Shown here one piece after another: positions 23,905 to 36,252 of a DNA stretch of 64,000 nucleotides. Within the stretch, counting starts at the first letter, position 1. Every line of letters starts with the position of its first letter. The notes below the pieces were generated by a model that was given only the letters and a program-made list of their open reading frames with translations, had not been told where the DNA came from and made no database searches. Made by a program: the position numbers and the translations under genes. Location: assembly GCA_026008535.1 (NCBI GenBank), contig BRKX01000007.1, positions 8,827,001 through 8,891,000 on the forward strand. Direction: 5' to 3'. The stretch is from Perilla frutescens. Lineage: Eukaryota > Streptophyta > Magnoliopsida > Lamiales > Lamiaceae.

Positions 23905-25440
23905 ATGAATAAATTAACTAAGGGTTTATCTTTTACGGCTAGCACCTCTAATAATATTAGGGATGACGAAGAAAAGTTAATAAGAAGAACAAGGAGATTA
24001 TGATTCTCGAGAATAATGTTGAGAAAAATCTTAATGAGTGGAAAATGTCTCTATATTCTCCATCCAATATCTATAGATCTACATGAAGTTTTATTAGAAA
24101 AATTGATTATAATGTTAAGACTGTTGAAGAATCAGTTGGTCTGATAGACAGTCACCAATCATTTCATTTATTTTCTCAAACCCTCTTAAATGAGCATAAA
24201 AAAAAAATTTAAGATTCTCCATATAGGAATGGATCAAATTGCTCTTAAACCAGCTACTAGGCTAGGATTAAATAATTATGCTATAGTTGCTGTTAGAGAT
24301 AAAAGACATAATAGATTTCGTGATTCTTTATTAGGAATATTTGAATCCAGTTTATGTGATAGCCTGATATACTTTTCGTGTTTCCCAAATTTTATTGTAT
24401 CATTAGCTGATCCTACTATATATCATTTTTTGTGTTTAGACATTAAAACTGATAGTTATGATTTAAGAACAAATGCCATAATGTTATTCTTATTTATAGA
24501 ATATATTATAAGGTTATGAACACAACCTTTCCAGATATTAGAAAAATTTCTTCGAACAATAAAAATACTACAACTTTGTTTATTACAGATGTTGCTAAAA
24601 GTAATATTGTAGTTCCAAAAATAATATCTTGGGGTGTGGTTAAGCTACTTGAAAAATGGATTCTTAAAGAAGTAAATGAACCTGTTAAACAGGAAAATTC
24701 AAAATTAGAACAAATTATCGAGTATTCAGATGGTGAAGTTGAAGTCAGATTTTCTAGAGATAGAGTGACCCACCTTAATTTAAGCAGAACCACTCCTAGT
24801 AGAAATTCTACTTCTTCAGTTCTTTTATCTCAATTCGAAAAGGAAAAAGTTAAAATTAATACAACAATGGATGGTGATAGTCAACCTGAATATAAGGTTG
24901 AAATTCCTTGTACTACGAAGGCTAGATCTCCTACACCCTCTGATATGTGATATGATGATAAAAGTGCTTTTGGTATATATACCATTACCACTAGTAAAGA
25001 ATTTGAATTAAACTTTCCTTGCGAAGTAAAGACTAGAGAATTATTACATTCTCCTAAAAATGAGATAAAAAGAAAATGGTTTTATTCTATAAAGAAAGTT
25101 GAGAGTAAAAAAAAATGGTTTAAAACCTATAAAAATTTATTAAAGGAAGTGTTGAAATTGACGATTTCTTTGATGTAATGAAATTATTTTATAAATAGAG
25201 AATAGGAAATTTCCTAATTTTGAGTCAGAAAAGACTATCAATAATATTGAATCTGCTTATAGAAATTTTATTCTTAAAAATGGAGAAGTAATTAAGAGCA
25301 TACATCCTCCCAAGTTCAATTTATCTGTTAAAGTTAGAGAAGCTGAAGTTATTGCAACTCCTTATAGGAAAACTAGAACATTAGAAGTTGTTGTTGAGCA
25401 AAATAATTTTACTAATTTGTCCCTTCAGACAATTGGAAAA
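23905..25440 (+). pseudogene. EPRV-A2 movement protein region
   Basis: Same blocks as in A1: TRLGLNNYAIVAVRDKRHN at about 24,250-24,310, CFPNFIVSLADP, and YKVMNTTF-equivalent sequence split between two frames near 24,510. The 24,516-24,950 frame continues to the TKARSPTPSDM motif also found in A1 at about 21,980. The frame change at about 24,510 and a TGA after SDM disable it. Confidence 0.65.
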
Positions 25441-25506
25441 TAATTTATTAGAATTGAAAATAATGTTAATAATAACGTTGCTAAAACTATTTTGGTTCAA
25501 CCAACA

Positions 25507-26169
25507 TTTTTCCCATTGATAGAGCAATAATATTTGCGGAAAATTTTCCGGATGAAATCAAAGATAAAAATCAGTTACAAAGATTTCTTGGAAGTCTTAA
25601 TTATGTTTCTGAATTTTATAAAAAATTAGCTCAATATGCTAAACCCTTATTTGAGAGATTAAAGAAAAATCCTCCTTCATGGACAGATATTCATACTAAA
25701 GCTATTCAAAAAATAAAGCCAAAATCAAGGAAATTTCTTATTTAGCTATTTCTCAACCAGATGCTTACAAAATAGTTGAAACTGATGCCTCAGATATAGG
25801 CTATGGAGGAATCCTTAAATAAAAGATTAATAATAAAGAATCTCTTGTGAAATTCACCTCAGGGGTTTGGAGAGGACCAAGAGTTAATTACTCAACTGTT
25901 AAAAAAGAAATTTTATCTATTGTTTTGTACATTCAGAAATTTGAAAATAATCTTCTTAATAAGAAATTTCTTATTCGTGCCGATTGGAAATCTGCAAAAG
26001 ATATTTTACAAGAGCATGTTAAAAATTTAGCATCAAAACAAATCTTTGCAAGATGGTGAGGAATTTTATTTGTTTTTTATTTTGACATTGAGTTTATTAA
26101 AGGATCATATAATTCTTTACCTGATATCTTAACTCGTGAATTTTTATGGGGAAATAATGAGCAAAAATA
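25507..26169 (+). pseudogene. EPRV-A2 RT connection / RNase H fragment
   Basis: Begins at the internal deletion junction and reads QRFLGSLNYVSEFYK, ETDAS and SGVWRGPRVNYSTVKKEIL, matching A1. It has in-frame stops (for example TAA at about 25,820 and TGA at about 26,057). The RT catalytic domain itself is missing from this copy. Confidence 0.7.
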
Positions 26170-27297
26170 AAGGAAAAGAAATTATAAAAGGATTAAATCC
26201 TTACGAAAAAAAGAATCAGACTAATAAGTTTGTAATATCTAAGGATGAAAAAACACTTAAAAAGGAGGCTTTATGTCAAGTCTCAGGAGAGATGAAATTG
26301 AAAGATGATGCTTATAGCATCGCTGCTAAATCAACCTCTGCTAATGAATATGTTTATCCTTATATTCCTATTACTACTTTATGGATATCTCCTATCGAGC
26401 ATAAATATGCAAATTTGACAACTGAAGAAGTTATGACTTTTTACTTAAAAAATTATACTGGTCCATTTCTCTTTCCAAAGGATTTCATGTTTTACTAAGA
26501 AATTCTTTCGGCAACTTGTTCATTCTAGAGGAGGTGGTGAATTTGCTTATTCTAAAGCTACAATTAATCAAATTTTAACACCAGAAGCATGAGGTGGAGA
26601 TCTTTTTAGATATAAAGAGATCCCTTCTAATTCTAGATATTCTAGAACAAATAAAGTTCATTTTAATTACTTTGATTATATCAAAGCTTGGGAAAATACC
26701 TTTTGTTGTAATAACAGTCAAAGAAAACATAGTTGGTTTGTTAAATTTGGATAATAAAAGACATTAAAATTCCCCCAATGATTTATCATTTGGTGTTCTA
26801 ATTGGGGATTATACCCTTTAATTTTACCAAAAAGGGTGAGGGACATTTTTTATGATTTTGTTAAAACCAACCCTTCTATAGATAATCATGGACTTATGTT
26901 TACAGTCATTTACCAAGTACTTTTAATTGTTAAGTGGGATGCTATCATAACCCCAAGATCTCTTTCGAAACATGGAATAAATTTTAGAAATATTCCTTAT
27001 TTAGAAAGATAAATCTTTATCAAATGGTGGGATAAATTCAATTTCTTTGAAAACACTATCTTTACAAGAAAAATATCTAATAAATTTAGAGCCTCCCCAA
27101 CAAATGAACCTAATAAGGATATTTCTGAAATTGTTAAAAAATTCTTTTTTAAAAACTCTTCTAAAAAGGAGTTGAAAGAGCAGCTTAAAGCTTTATTTGA
27201 TTCGGATGATGATACTGCCACAATTGATGATGAATCTACAGTTGGTGGTGAGTCAGATGTCATGATGCAAGATGCTCAGAATCCACTTGAACATTAA
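26157..27297 (+). pseudogene. EPRV-A2 ORF2
   Basis: The ATG at 26,157, just before the end of the RNase H frame, mirrors the overlap in A1. The frame is open from 26,157 to 26,498 (DAYSIAAKST, LWISPIEHKYANLT), then broken, and the C-terminal acidic part ends with PLEH at 27,295-27,297. A TATA-like CTTATAAAAAGG follows at 27,487-27,498. Function unknown. Confidence 0.6.
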
Positions 27298-27660
27298 AGC
27301 ACAAAGAATTGACTAAAGTTGCTGACAATTGTCCTTAAAGAAATCTGGAAAGATGGAGTTCTGTCAGAAATAATGAAGAATACCCTTCTTCAAAAATTGT
27401 TGAAGTCCAAAGATAAAATCGGCACAATAATTCATGATATTGTTTATCAATAGAAATTGAAGTTCGGATTTGGAGTCCATCAAGTGCTTATAAAAAGGAG
27501 CTTCTTCTTTGAGAAAGACAAAACATGCTTCCGCACTTTAGCACTCAAACTCTATTCCATATAATCCTCTTCTTTTCTTTTCTTCCCTTGTGTAGTAATT
27601 ACAAGTGTTCATTTGTAGATACAACTATTCCATTATATATGGTGAAAGACTCTGTCTACT

Positions 27661-27944
27661 TGTGGCATCAGGTTTTTTTTGAAAATATTCGCCATTGGCA
27701 GTAACGGCCTCCACTATACGTAGAAACATCGTTTTCTGCATGCGAAATTTGCATCAAAAGAGCTGAGGAGAATATCTCGGCCTTTTGACAAAGTAATCGT
27801 TCTGTGGCATCAGGTCTTTGTTGAAAATATTTGCCATTGGCAGTAACGGCCTCCACTATACGTAGAAACATCATTTTCTGCATGTGAAATTTGCGTCAAA
27901 AGAGCTGAGGTGAATATATCGGCCTTTCGACAAAGTAATTATTC
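27661..27944. repeat. 142-bp tandem duplication in Harbinger ORF2
   Basis: 27,661-27,802 and 27,803-27,944 are near-identical, each starting tgtggcatcaggt. The duplication repeats the FLRIVEAVTA-encoding segment and changes the reading frame. Confidence 0.8.
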
Positions 27945-29613
27945 ATCTAGAGCTCTTCGCCAATCTTATGTGCTTTGTTGCAATATCTTTTCCTCAATCT
28001 AGGAGTGCGATTCTCGATTATACGATCAATGATGATTTTGTTGAGAAACTTGCTATTCCCAATTATCAAGATCGGTGAAATCGACAGCTCCATCACTCGA
28101 ATTTGAATTTGGTGATGAATTTTCGTCGCGGGATATTTTCGAAAGTGGATAACAAAATATGTGAAGTGGAGTGGATATTGTGAATTAATTCAATGTATTA
28201 AATATATATATAGAAAACATTTGTTTGTAGACAAATGTAAGTGGAAATAAAAGCATGTAGACAAATGCAAGTGGAAATAATAGTGAAGTGACTAATGCAT
28301 GTGAGTGGAAATACAAGTAGAACAATGACTAACGCATGTCACATTTAATTGATAGAAATAAAAACAGACAAATGACTATCACATGAGAGTTTACTAAATC
28401 CACAATAGAAAGTTTATTGAATACAAGCTTACATAATTAATAAAAAAACTTTCAGTGACTAGCACGTGAAAGTTTAATTTAAATTAAAAGTTAAACATAC
28501 AAAGGATGATAATTAAATAACATGAAAATAAAATACAATCAATCTCTAAGCACAATTTTCATTAGTCGACGTTTCATCTCTTCGTCTGCTGGAGTTAAAT
28601 GTTCTTTGGCCAACAATGTATTCAACATTATTTCTTTCATCTTTAGGGATTTTCTTTCTAGTTTTCGAGTCTCGCACTTCCCAATTTGTTCATAACTTCA
28701 AGTTCACTTTCTCTAGTTAGTCTCAATGCATGAATCTCTTCAGCAACTTCTTTAGTAGATGTAGATTGTGATACCTTACCTTTTCTTTTTTTCTTCTCCT
28801 TATCTCTGCTTGTAGGACGGGGAATCTCTGAATAGCCGCTACTTGGAGTTTCTATAGCTTCTGAAATTTGTGTGTTACTATAATACTCTCTATCTTCGCT
28901 AGCTCTTGATTTTTTTTGAGTTGCCCCCACTCTCTTCATTACCTACATCGTCTTCAGGATGTAAACATGTTGCATCATGATCTACATTTAAATCTCACTT
29001 AGGACGTTTACTCATGACTTCATTAAATACAACCAAATCTTGAAATTTGCAACTACATTCTTCATAAATTGCATGAGCTTCTTTTCTCAATATTTGTCTG
29101 GCTCATTCCACTTTCTTTCTGGCGATGTGTTTCCTTGCAAGCACCGACCCACTTCATTGTGTTCACATTCGGTCATTGCCAAAGATCTTTTATTGAATCT
29201 TTATTTCTATCGCCGAGTTGTTGTTCTGGATTTTCTGCTCGAACTCCATGGAACATTTTGTGCACTTTTTCCCATATGGAGGCACCCTTTCAATTTTTTC
29301 CACGAGCCCCATCTTCACTAACGAAACACCATGCTTGCATTAGAGGTACATCTTTTTTCGCAGACTAAACATTTTTTGGTGTTTTTCTATTTGTGGTTGT
29401 CTGTTGAACATCTTGGAATAAATTACGAGAGATATTTTGTGATGGTTGGACTTTGTAAAAAATTGGATTTTGATCGAGACTCGAAGACAAATGTGAATTT
29501 TTATATTATTGATAAGAGCTTGGATGATCTTCGGTGTTAGGAATGTATGGAGAGTTGAGAAAAGATTGAAAATTTGGATAATTTTAGGAATTTGAAAAAT
29601 AATTTGGATCCAT
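27661..29613 (-). mobile_element. PIF/Harbinger element relic (ORF1 and N-terminal ORF2)
   Basis: Reading leftwards on the minus strand, a decayed ORF1 starts at ATG 29,611-29,613 (MDPNYFSNS, then a stop). It continues in pieces to about 28,550, including a Lys-rich segment (RDKEKKKRKGKVSQSTSTKE) like the C-terminal part of the Myb/SANT-type Harbinger accessory protein. ORF2 follows at about 28,150-27,661 with SSPNSNSSDGAVDFTDL and FLRIVEAVTANGKYFQQRPD, an N-terminal block of the transposase. The pararetrovirus boundary at about 27,640 cuts ORF2 off. Stops and frameshifts throughout make this inactive. Confidence 0.65.
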
Positions 29614-29870
29614 AGTTTGAAATGAGAGAATGAGTGAGAATTGATGATTTTTTAGTGTGATTCAAAGTATGTCAATATTAGGCTTATTTTATAGACAATG
29701 AAAAATACGAATTATGATATAATTTTATATTTTTTAATACATTATTACCCATATAAATAATAATATAAAATTTTAACCAATAAAAATATGTTTGACCAAT
29801 CAAATAAAGCCATGTGAAAAGAGAGAGAGAAGATGTGATGGGGTGGGGAGAAATTGGTGCATAAAGAAGT
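29614..29870. other. AT-rich spacer, no gene seen
   Basis: Probably the 5' flank of the Harbinger relic. It ends in a gagaga-rich stretch just before the Athila pol fragment. Confidence 0.4.
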
Positions 29871-31130
29871 ACACTATGCTAGCCTTACTTTGAATAGTGC
29901 TCAGGTAAATTACTATGCTAGCCTTACTTTGAATAGTGCTTAAGTAAATTACACTATTACTGAAAAAGAGTTGCTTGCCGTGGTGTTTTCATTAGATAAA
30001 TTTAGATCCTACATCTTAAGTTCTAAAGTTGTTGTGCATAGTGATCATGCGGCTCTTAGGCATTTATTGACCAAACCCCAAGCTAAGCCTAGACTTATTA
30101 GGTGGATTTTGCTTCTGCAAGAATTTGATGTTGAAATCAAAGATAGAAAGGGGTGTGAAAATGTTGTAGCGGACCATCTCTCTCGTCTCCCTGTTGATGA
30201 AACGTTTGATTTATTGCATGAGAAAGGCGTAATATGTGCTTTCTTTCCTTATGAGCATGCTCTTGAGCTTAATTTCTCTCCATGGTATGCCGATATTGTT
30301 GACTATCTCGCTTGTAATAAAATGAGGCCTAACCTCACCTTTCAACAAAGAAAGAGATTTTTAGCAATGTGCAGGTACTATTTTTGGGACGATCCATACC
30401 TTTTCCATTTAGGGAAAGACAAAGTAATCTGAAAATGCGTTCCGGAGGAGGAGCAAACCGATGTCCTAGCCTCTTGCCATGCCTCACACTGTGGTGGGAA
30501 ATTTGGAGGGCAAAAGACGGCTCAAAAAATCTTGCAATCCGGTTTGTATTGGTCTTCCATTTTTAAAGATGCTCATTTATTTGCCATCTCATGTGATAAG
30601 TGCCAAAGGCTTGGCAATATTGGGAGAAGAAATGAAATGCCTTTGAATGTCAACCTTGTGGTTGAAATTTTTGATGTTTGGGATATTGATTTTATGGGTC
30701 CATTTCCTAACTCGTTTGGTTTTGAATACATCCTATTAGCCATTGATTATGTGTCTAAGTGGGTTGAAGCAATCCCCACTAGGTCTTATGATGTTAATGT
30801 GGTGATCAAGTTTGTACAGGAACACATTTTGAGTAGGTTTGGATTCCCCCTAGCTATCATAAGGGATGGTGGATCGCACTTCACGAACAAGCTCTTCGAA
30901 AGGTTAATGAGAAAGAACGGTGTGACTCATAAGGTGGCTACTCCATACCACCCTCAAACTTCCGGTCAAGTGGAGATGAGTAATAAGCAAATCCAAAATA
31001 TTTTGAAGAAGACCGTGAATATGACAAAGAAAGATTGGTCCATGAAGCTAACCGATGCTCTTTGGGCATACCGGACGGCTTACAAAACCATCTTGGGAAT
31101 GAGCCCCTACCGCCTCGTTTACAAAACCAT
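29871..31130 (+). pseudogene. Athila-like pol fragment (RNase H-integrase), plus strand
   Basis: Begins abruptly with an approximately 40-bp duplicated start (atgctagccttactttgaat at about 29,877 and 29,917). It encodes RNase H sequence (EKELLAVVFSLDKFRSYIL), the integrase zinc region and the integrase core (WDIDFMGPFP, DGGSHFTNKLF, PYHPQTSGQV). A stop at about 30,430 and a 12-bp insertion near 30,490 interrupt it. The whole segment is the inverted partner of 31,132-32,310, with a spacer of about 22 bp. Confidence 0.8.
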
Positions 31131-33160
31131 CTAGGGGCTCATTCCCAAGATGGTTTTGTAAGCCGTCCAGTATGCCCAAAGAGCATCGGTTAGCTTCGTG
31201 GACCAATCTTTCCTTGTCATATTCACGGTCTTCTTCAAAATATTTTGGATTTGCTTATTACTCGTCTCCACTTGACCAGAAGTTTGAGGGTGGTATGGAG
31301 TGGCCACCTTATGAGTCACACCGTTGTTTCTCATTAACCTTTCGAAGAGCTTGTTCGTGAAGTGCGATCCACCATCACTTATGATAGCTCGGGGGAATCC
31401 AAACCTACTCAAAATATGCTCCTGTACAAACTTGATCACCACATTAACATCACAAGACCTAGTGGGGATTGCTTCAACCCACTTAGACACATAATCAACG
31501 GCTAATAGGATGTATTCAAAACCAAACGAGTTAGGAAATGGACCCATAAAATCAATATCCCAAACATCAAAAATTTCAACCACAAGGTTGACATTCAAAG
31601 GCATTTCATTTCTTCTCCCAATATTGCCAAGCCTTTGGCACTTATCACATGAGATGACAAATAAATGAGCATCTTTAAAAATGGAAGACCAATACGAATC
31701 GGATTGCAAGATTTTTCGAGCCGTCTTTTGCCCACCACAGTGTGAGGCATGGAAAGAGGCTAGGACATCGGTTTGCTCCTCCTCCGGAACGCATCTTCGG
31801 ATTACTTCGTTATTCCCCAAATGAAAATGGTATGTATCGTCCCAAAAATAGTACCTGCACATGGCTAAAAATTTCTTCATTTCTTGAAAGGTGAGGTTAG
31901 GCCTCATTTTATTACAAGCGAGATAATTAACAATATCGGCACACCATGGAGAGGAATTAAGCTCAAGAGCATGCTCATAAGGAAATGAATCACATATTAC
32001 GCCTTCCTCATGCAATAAATCAAACATTTCATCAACAGGGAGACGAGAGAGATGGTCCGCTACAACATTTTCACACCCCTTTCTATCTTTGATTTCAACA
32101 TCAAATTCTTGCAGAAGCAAAATCCACCTAATAAGTCTAGGCTTAGCTTGGGATTTGGTCAACAAATGCCTAAGAGCCGCATGATCACTATGCACAACAA
32201 CTTTAGAACCTAAGATGTAAGATCTAAATTTATCTAATGAGAACACCACGACAAGCAACTCTTTTTCAGTAGTAGTGTAATTTACTTGAGCACTATTCAA
32301 AGTAAGGCTAGCATAGTAAATTACACGGAGAATTTTCTCAACCCGTTGACCTAAAACAGCACCCACAGCAGAATTTGATGCATCACACATAATTTCAAAT
32401 GGTAATGACCAATTAGGGGGAATGACAATAGGTGCGGTGATCAATTTTTCCTTAAGAGTATTAAAAGCATGCAAACACTTATCATCAAACTCAAAAGGAA
32501 CATCTTGAGCAAGTAAATGGCATAGAGGTTGGCTAATCTTGGAGAAGTCTTTGATAAACCTACGGTAAAAACCAGCATGGCCTAGAAAGCTTCTAACACC
32601 TTTAACATTAACGGGTGGGGGTAATTTTTCAATTACATCCACCTTAGCCTTGTCTACGCTCATTCCTTCTTTAGACACAACATGCCCAAGGACTATGCCA
32701 TTAGTAACCATAAAATGACTCTTCTCCCAACTAAGAGTAAGGCTACTTTCTATGCATCTTTTCAAAACAAACTCTAACTTATCTAAACAATCGGAAAATG
32801 AAGACCCAAAGACGGAAAAATCATCCATGAATACTTCAATAAAATCCCCAATCATTTCAGAAAAGATAGAGAACATGCACATTTGAAATGTGCCTGGTGC
32901 ATTGCATAATCCGAACGGCATTCTTCTACAAGCAAATGTGCCAAACGGGCACGTGAATGCGGTATTCGCTTGGTCCTTTGGCGCAATAGCAAACTTGAAA
33001 ATAACCCGATAAACCGTCAAGAAAATAATAAAAACTATGCCCGGCTAGTTTATCAAGTATTTGATCAATAAAAGGGAGATGGAAGTGGTCTTTGCGGGTA
33101 GCCGCATTTAGCTTTCAATAATCGATACACATCCTCCATCCGGTGGTGGTTCGAGTAGCA
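31131..33160 (-). pseudogene. Athila-like pol: RT, RNase H, integrase (3'-truncated)
   Basis: A single open frame of 629 codons (33,020-31,131) holds RT (FGLCNAPGTFQMCM, catalytic FMDDFSVF), the connection (VRSFLGHAGFYRRFIKDFSK), RNase H (CDASNSAVGAVLGQ) and integrase. The integrase has an HHCC-type start (HASHCGG...CDKCQRLG) and DDE core blocks (WDIDFMGPFP, ISDGGSHFTN, PYHPQTSGQVE). The sequence closely matches the Athila lineage of Ty3/gypsy. The integrase C-terminus is lost at the palindrome centre (31,131). Upstream, a stop directly after MCIDY and a frameshift near 33,000 split it from the protease part. Although long, it is not functional alone. Confidence 0.85.
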
Positions 33161-34457
33161 ATGTGCTCTCCTTTGTCATTTTCCACCACCGTTATTCCTC
33201 CCTTTTTTGGCACCACGTGGACCGGGCTAACCCATTCACTTTCGGCTATTGGGTAGATGATTCCTTCTGCAAAGAGTTTAAGGATCTCCTTCTTGATGAC
33301 CTCCATCAACACGTGATTGAGCCTCCTTTGTCCTTCTCGAATTGGCTTAGCCCCTTCTTCGAGGATGATTCGATGCATGCACGTTGAAGGGCTAATGCCT
33401 TTGATGTCTGAGAGGTTCCACCCAATAGCTTGTTTGTTTCTCTTGAGTACGGCTACCAAGAGATCTTCTTCATCTTTCTCAAGCCCGGCAAAGATGATCA
33501 CGGGCTTTTTTTCCTCCTCATCGAGGTACACGTATTTGAGGTGGGACGGAAGCTCCTTTAGTTCAAGTTCGGGAGAAGGCTTCACTTCCTCTTCGGTTGA
33601 GGCTAAGACTTCCATCAAGCTTATGCCTTCACCTAGCAATATCTCCATCTCTTCGGCGTCCAACTCATCTCACCCACACTTGGGGTGAGCTTCTTCCATT
33701 GCTATCTCCTCGGACAAGGCTTCACTCCTCCACTTGGAGCTAATTTCCTGTAAGAAAATTTCCTCGGCCAAGAGATCAATAGTATCTATAAAAAAATAAT
33801 TTTCCTCAAAGGAGAAAACAGGAATCGCTTTATTTTCATGCACGGAAAAAGACACAGTTTCACCTAACACCGACATTTTCAAAGTTCCATTTTTGACGTC
33901 AATGAGGGTATTAGTTGTAGCCATAAAAGTCTACCCAAAAGAAGTGTGTGCTCTTTTCTCATTTCTTGAACATCACCCACATCCAAAACAACAAAATCAA
34001 CAGGAATTATCAAACCACCCACTTTAACTAGAATATCCTCTATTATGCCTCCAGGATATATCATGGACCTATCCGCTAATTGTAGACACATTCTAGTTGG
34101 TTTCAAATTACCTAACTCTAATTGTTTAAAAATAGAGTAAGGCATCAAATTAATTCCGGCTCCTAAAGCTAGCATACCACATGCTTCTTTACCATTTCCC
34201 AAGGCAATTTTAAGAGTAAAAATACCTGGATCACGGAACTTGGGCGGTAGTTGATGTTGTAGGATTGCACTCGCCACCTCGGACACCACAATCTTTTCAT
34301 CTTCCACAAACTTCCTCTTCTTGGAGGCTAGTTCTTTGAAGAACTTGACATAGGCCCGCACATTGCGGATGACATCAAGGAGTGGAAGGTTGACATTCAC
34401 CTTGGACAAGAGCTTGTAAAACTCTTGGAATTGGTTGTCTTGCTTCTCATTCCTCAA
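33115..34457 (-). pseudogene. Athila-like protease and N-terminal RT region
   Basis: The 34,457-33,879 frame contains the LPPKFRDPGIFTL and INLMPYSIFKQLEL blocks typical of the Athila protease region. The active-site segment reads ALGAG where the family has a D-L-G-A-S type motif, so the catalytic aspartate appears lost. Frames at 33,924-33,670 and 33,663-33,115 continue into the RT N-terminus (SEWVSPVHVVPKKGG). Frame breaks separate all three. Confidence 0.7.
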
Positions 34458-36067
34458 CTAGCTTGGATAGGGAATTGGAGGATTGTAGGGATTGACGGCC
34501 TTGTGGAGTGTGGGCTCCTTCTCTTCGTCATGTTTTGGTTCGGGTTCCCTTTGCTCTTGTTGAGGAGCCTCTCTTTTTTTTCAACTTCTTTGGTTGGGCT
34601 CAGTTCCCCAACCTTGTTGTCAATTACCTTGCCTCCTCTAAGGACGGTGATGGCTTGAGCTTGTTTCGATTGGCTTGGCAACTTGTCCGGCTTAGTTTGC
34701 TTGGCTAACTCTCCAACGGTACCGGCTATTTACCCCACTTGGGTCTCGATCCGCTTCACAAAAGCCTCAACGGACTCGAACCTTTATTGGGTAGCTTGCA
34801 TAAATGATTGCAAGGTGTCTTGCAATGATAGCCTAGGCGGTTGGTTTGGTTGAGCCGGGTATTGTTGCGGCCTCAGGTAAGGTGGAGCTTGGCCACCTCC
34901 GGCTTGTTGAGGTGGAGGCGGTTGTTGAAGTGGTTGAGATTGTTATGGTTGCCTCCAAGAGAAGTTGGGATGGTTTCTCCACCCCAGATTGTACGCTTGA
35001 GAGTATGGGTTGTACGGTTGGCGAGGTTGGAACCCTTGGAGAGCATGAACTTGCTCTTGAAGAACATGGAAATGTGTTTCTTTATTGGATTCCGGCTCGA
35101 GTGACTTTTGGCAAACATTAGCCCCATGGCCATATTCTCCACAAATTCCACAAGTCTCAACGGACATGGCTTGTTGAGGTGGTCTCTCAGAAGTCCGAAG
35201 CATCTCCACTTGCCTCGTCAATTCGGCTAGTTGCCTCGTCACATCATAGCTAGGGTTGGCTTCATTTACCGAAGCTCTCTTCCCCCTAGAACTCTTTTGT
35301 TGAGAAGTCGTGGCCACAGTCTCATAGATGTTTGAGACTTCTTCGGCTGTCCGGCCTCCAATGTCTCCTCCCACGATATTGTCCACCATGTATTGGAAAT
35401 TTTGAGAAAGCACGTCGTAGAAGAATTGGTTAAGCAACTTGGGCACTAGATGGTGGTGCGGGCATTGTTGTTGGAGACCTCTAAATCGATCCCAAGCTTC
35501 ATGAAATGCTTCACCCGGAGATTGGGCGAAGGTGACTGTTTGAGCCCTCAAGTCTTGAGTCTTTTGATTTGAGTAGTACTTGGCCATGAACTTTTCATAC
35601 ACGGCATTCCAATTAGCTAATGAGTTGGCTGGTAGTGACATGAACCACGTCTTGGCACGATCCTTCAAGGTGTAAGGAAAGCACCTCATCTTCAATTGGT
35701 CTTCGTTCAAACCTTGTAAAGGAAAGGTTTGAACTACGGCATAGAATTCCCGGATGAAGTTCAACGCATCTTCGGCCGGCATCCCGTAGAAGGATGATAG
35801 TTGGTTGAAGTGGATATTCTTCAACTCATAATTTCTTGCGGCTTCTCCAAGAACTATGCAAGAAGTCGACGCCCCAATAACGGGATGAGCAAAATCCTTC
35901 ATATTCCGTGCTGCATTTACATTATCGGGGTTATTGATATGATTGGCCTCCATTTTCTCTTCCCAATCGAACATGTCAATCCTCCTCGGTCTGTGGATGT
36001 TGTCAAACACGGGGGCTAATCTCCAGTTGAGACTTCGTCTCCCTAGCATACACAACCATAAACACAA
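34458..36067 (-). pseudogene. Athila-like gag with CCHC-like knuckle
   Basis: The main frame, 36,067-34,943, contains the retrotransposon gag core (DRAKTWFMSLPANSLANWNA, FHEAWDRFRGLQQQCPHH) and later CGICGEYGHGANVC, a C-x2-C-x4-H-x4-C knuckle. The C-terminal Gln/Pro-rich part continues to about 34,458 with stops and frame changes. A shorter frame (34,681-34,454) covers the gag-protease linker. This belongs to the same element as the pol to its left and the LTR to its right. Confidence 0.8.
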
Positions 36068-36252
36068 AAAGAGATCACACGCAACTGTGGAAAAATGAAT
36101 GAAAGCTTAAACACGAATACACAAAAATAAGCACAAATACCAAAACAAAACAAAACAACATAAAAAACACTAATACTTAAACAAACACAATAACATGAAT
36201 ACAAAAACAAACACGAAGACAATTACAATATAAAAAGATAATACACCTAAAG

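Larger units (their letters stand above)
23592..27640 (+). mobile_element. Endogenous pararetrovirus copy A2, inverted and internally deleted
   Basis: The plus strand repeats copy A1 in reverse. 23,592 onward matches the complement of 23,320 downward, leaving a 271-bp spacer with A1's leader and primer-binding site. Homology runs through the movement protein to about 25,506, then jumps about 3.1 kb (to the equivalent of 18,295) into the RNase H region and continues through ORF2 and the promoter to about 27,640. Capsid, protease and most RT are absent. Many substitutions, indels and stops distinguish the two copies. Confidence 0.8.

Noticed and set aside
27661..27944. CRISPR-like or satellite repeat
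   Set aside because: Only two copies of a 142-bp coding segment; a simple tandem duplication.
31131..33020. Functional host polyprotein gene
   Set aside because: All domains are those of a Ty3/gypsy pol, it lacks its integrase C-terminus, and it is separated from gag and protease by frame breaks.
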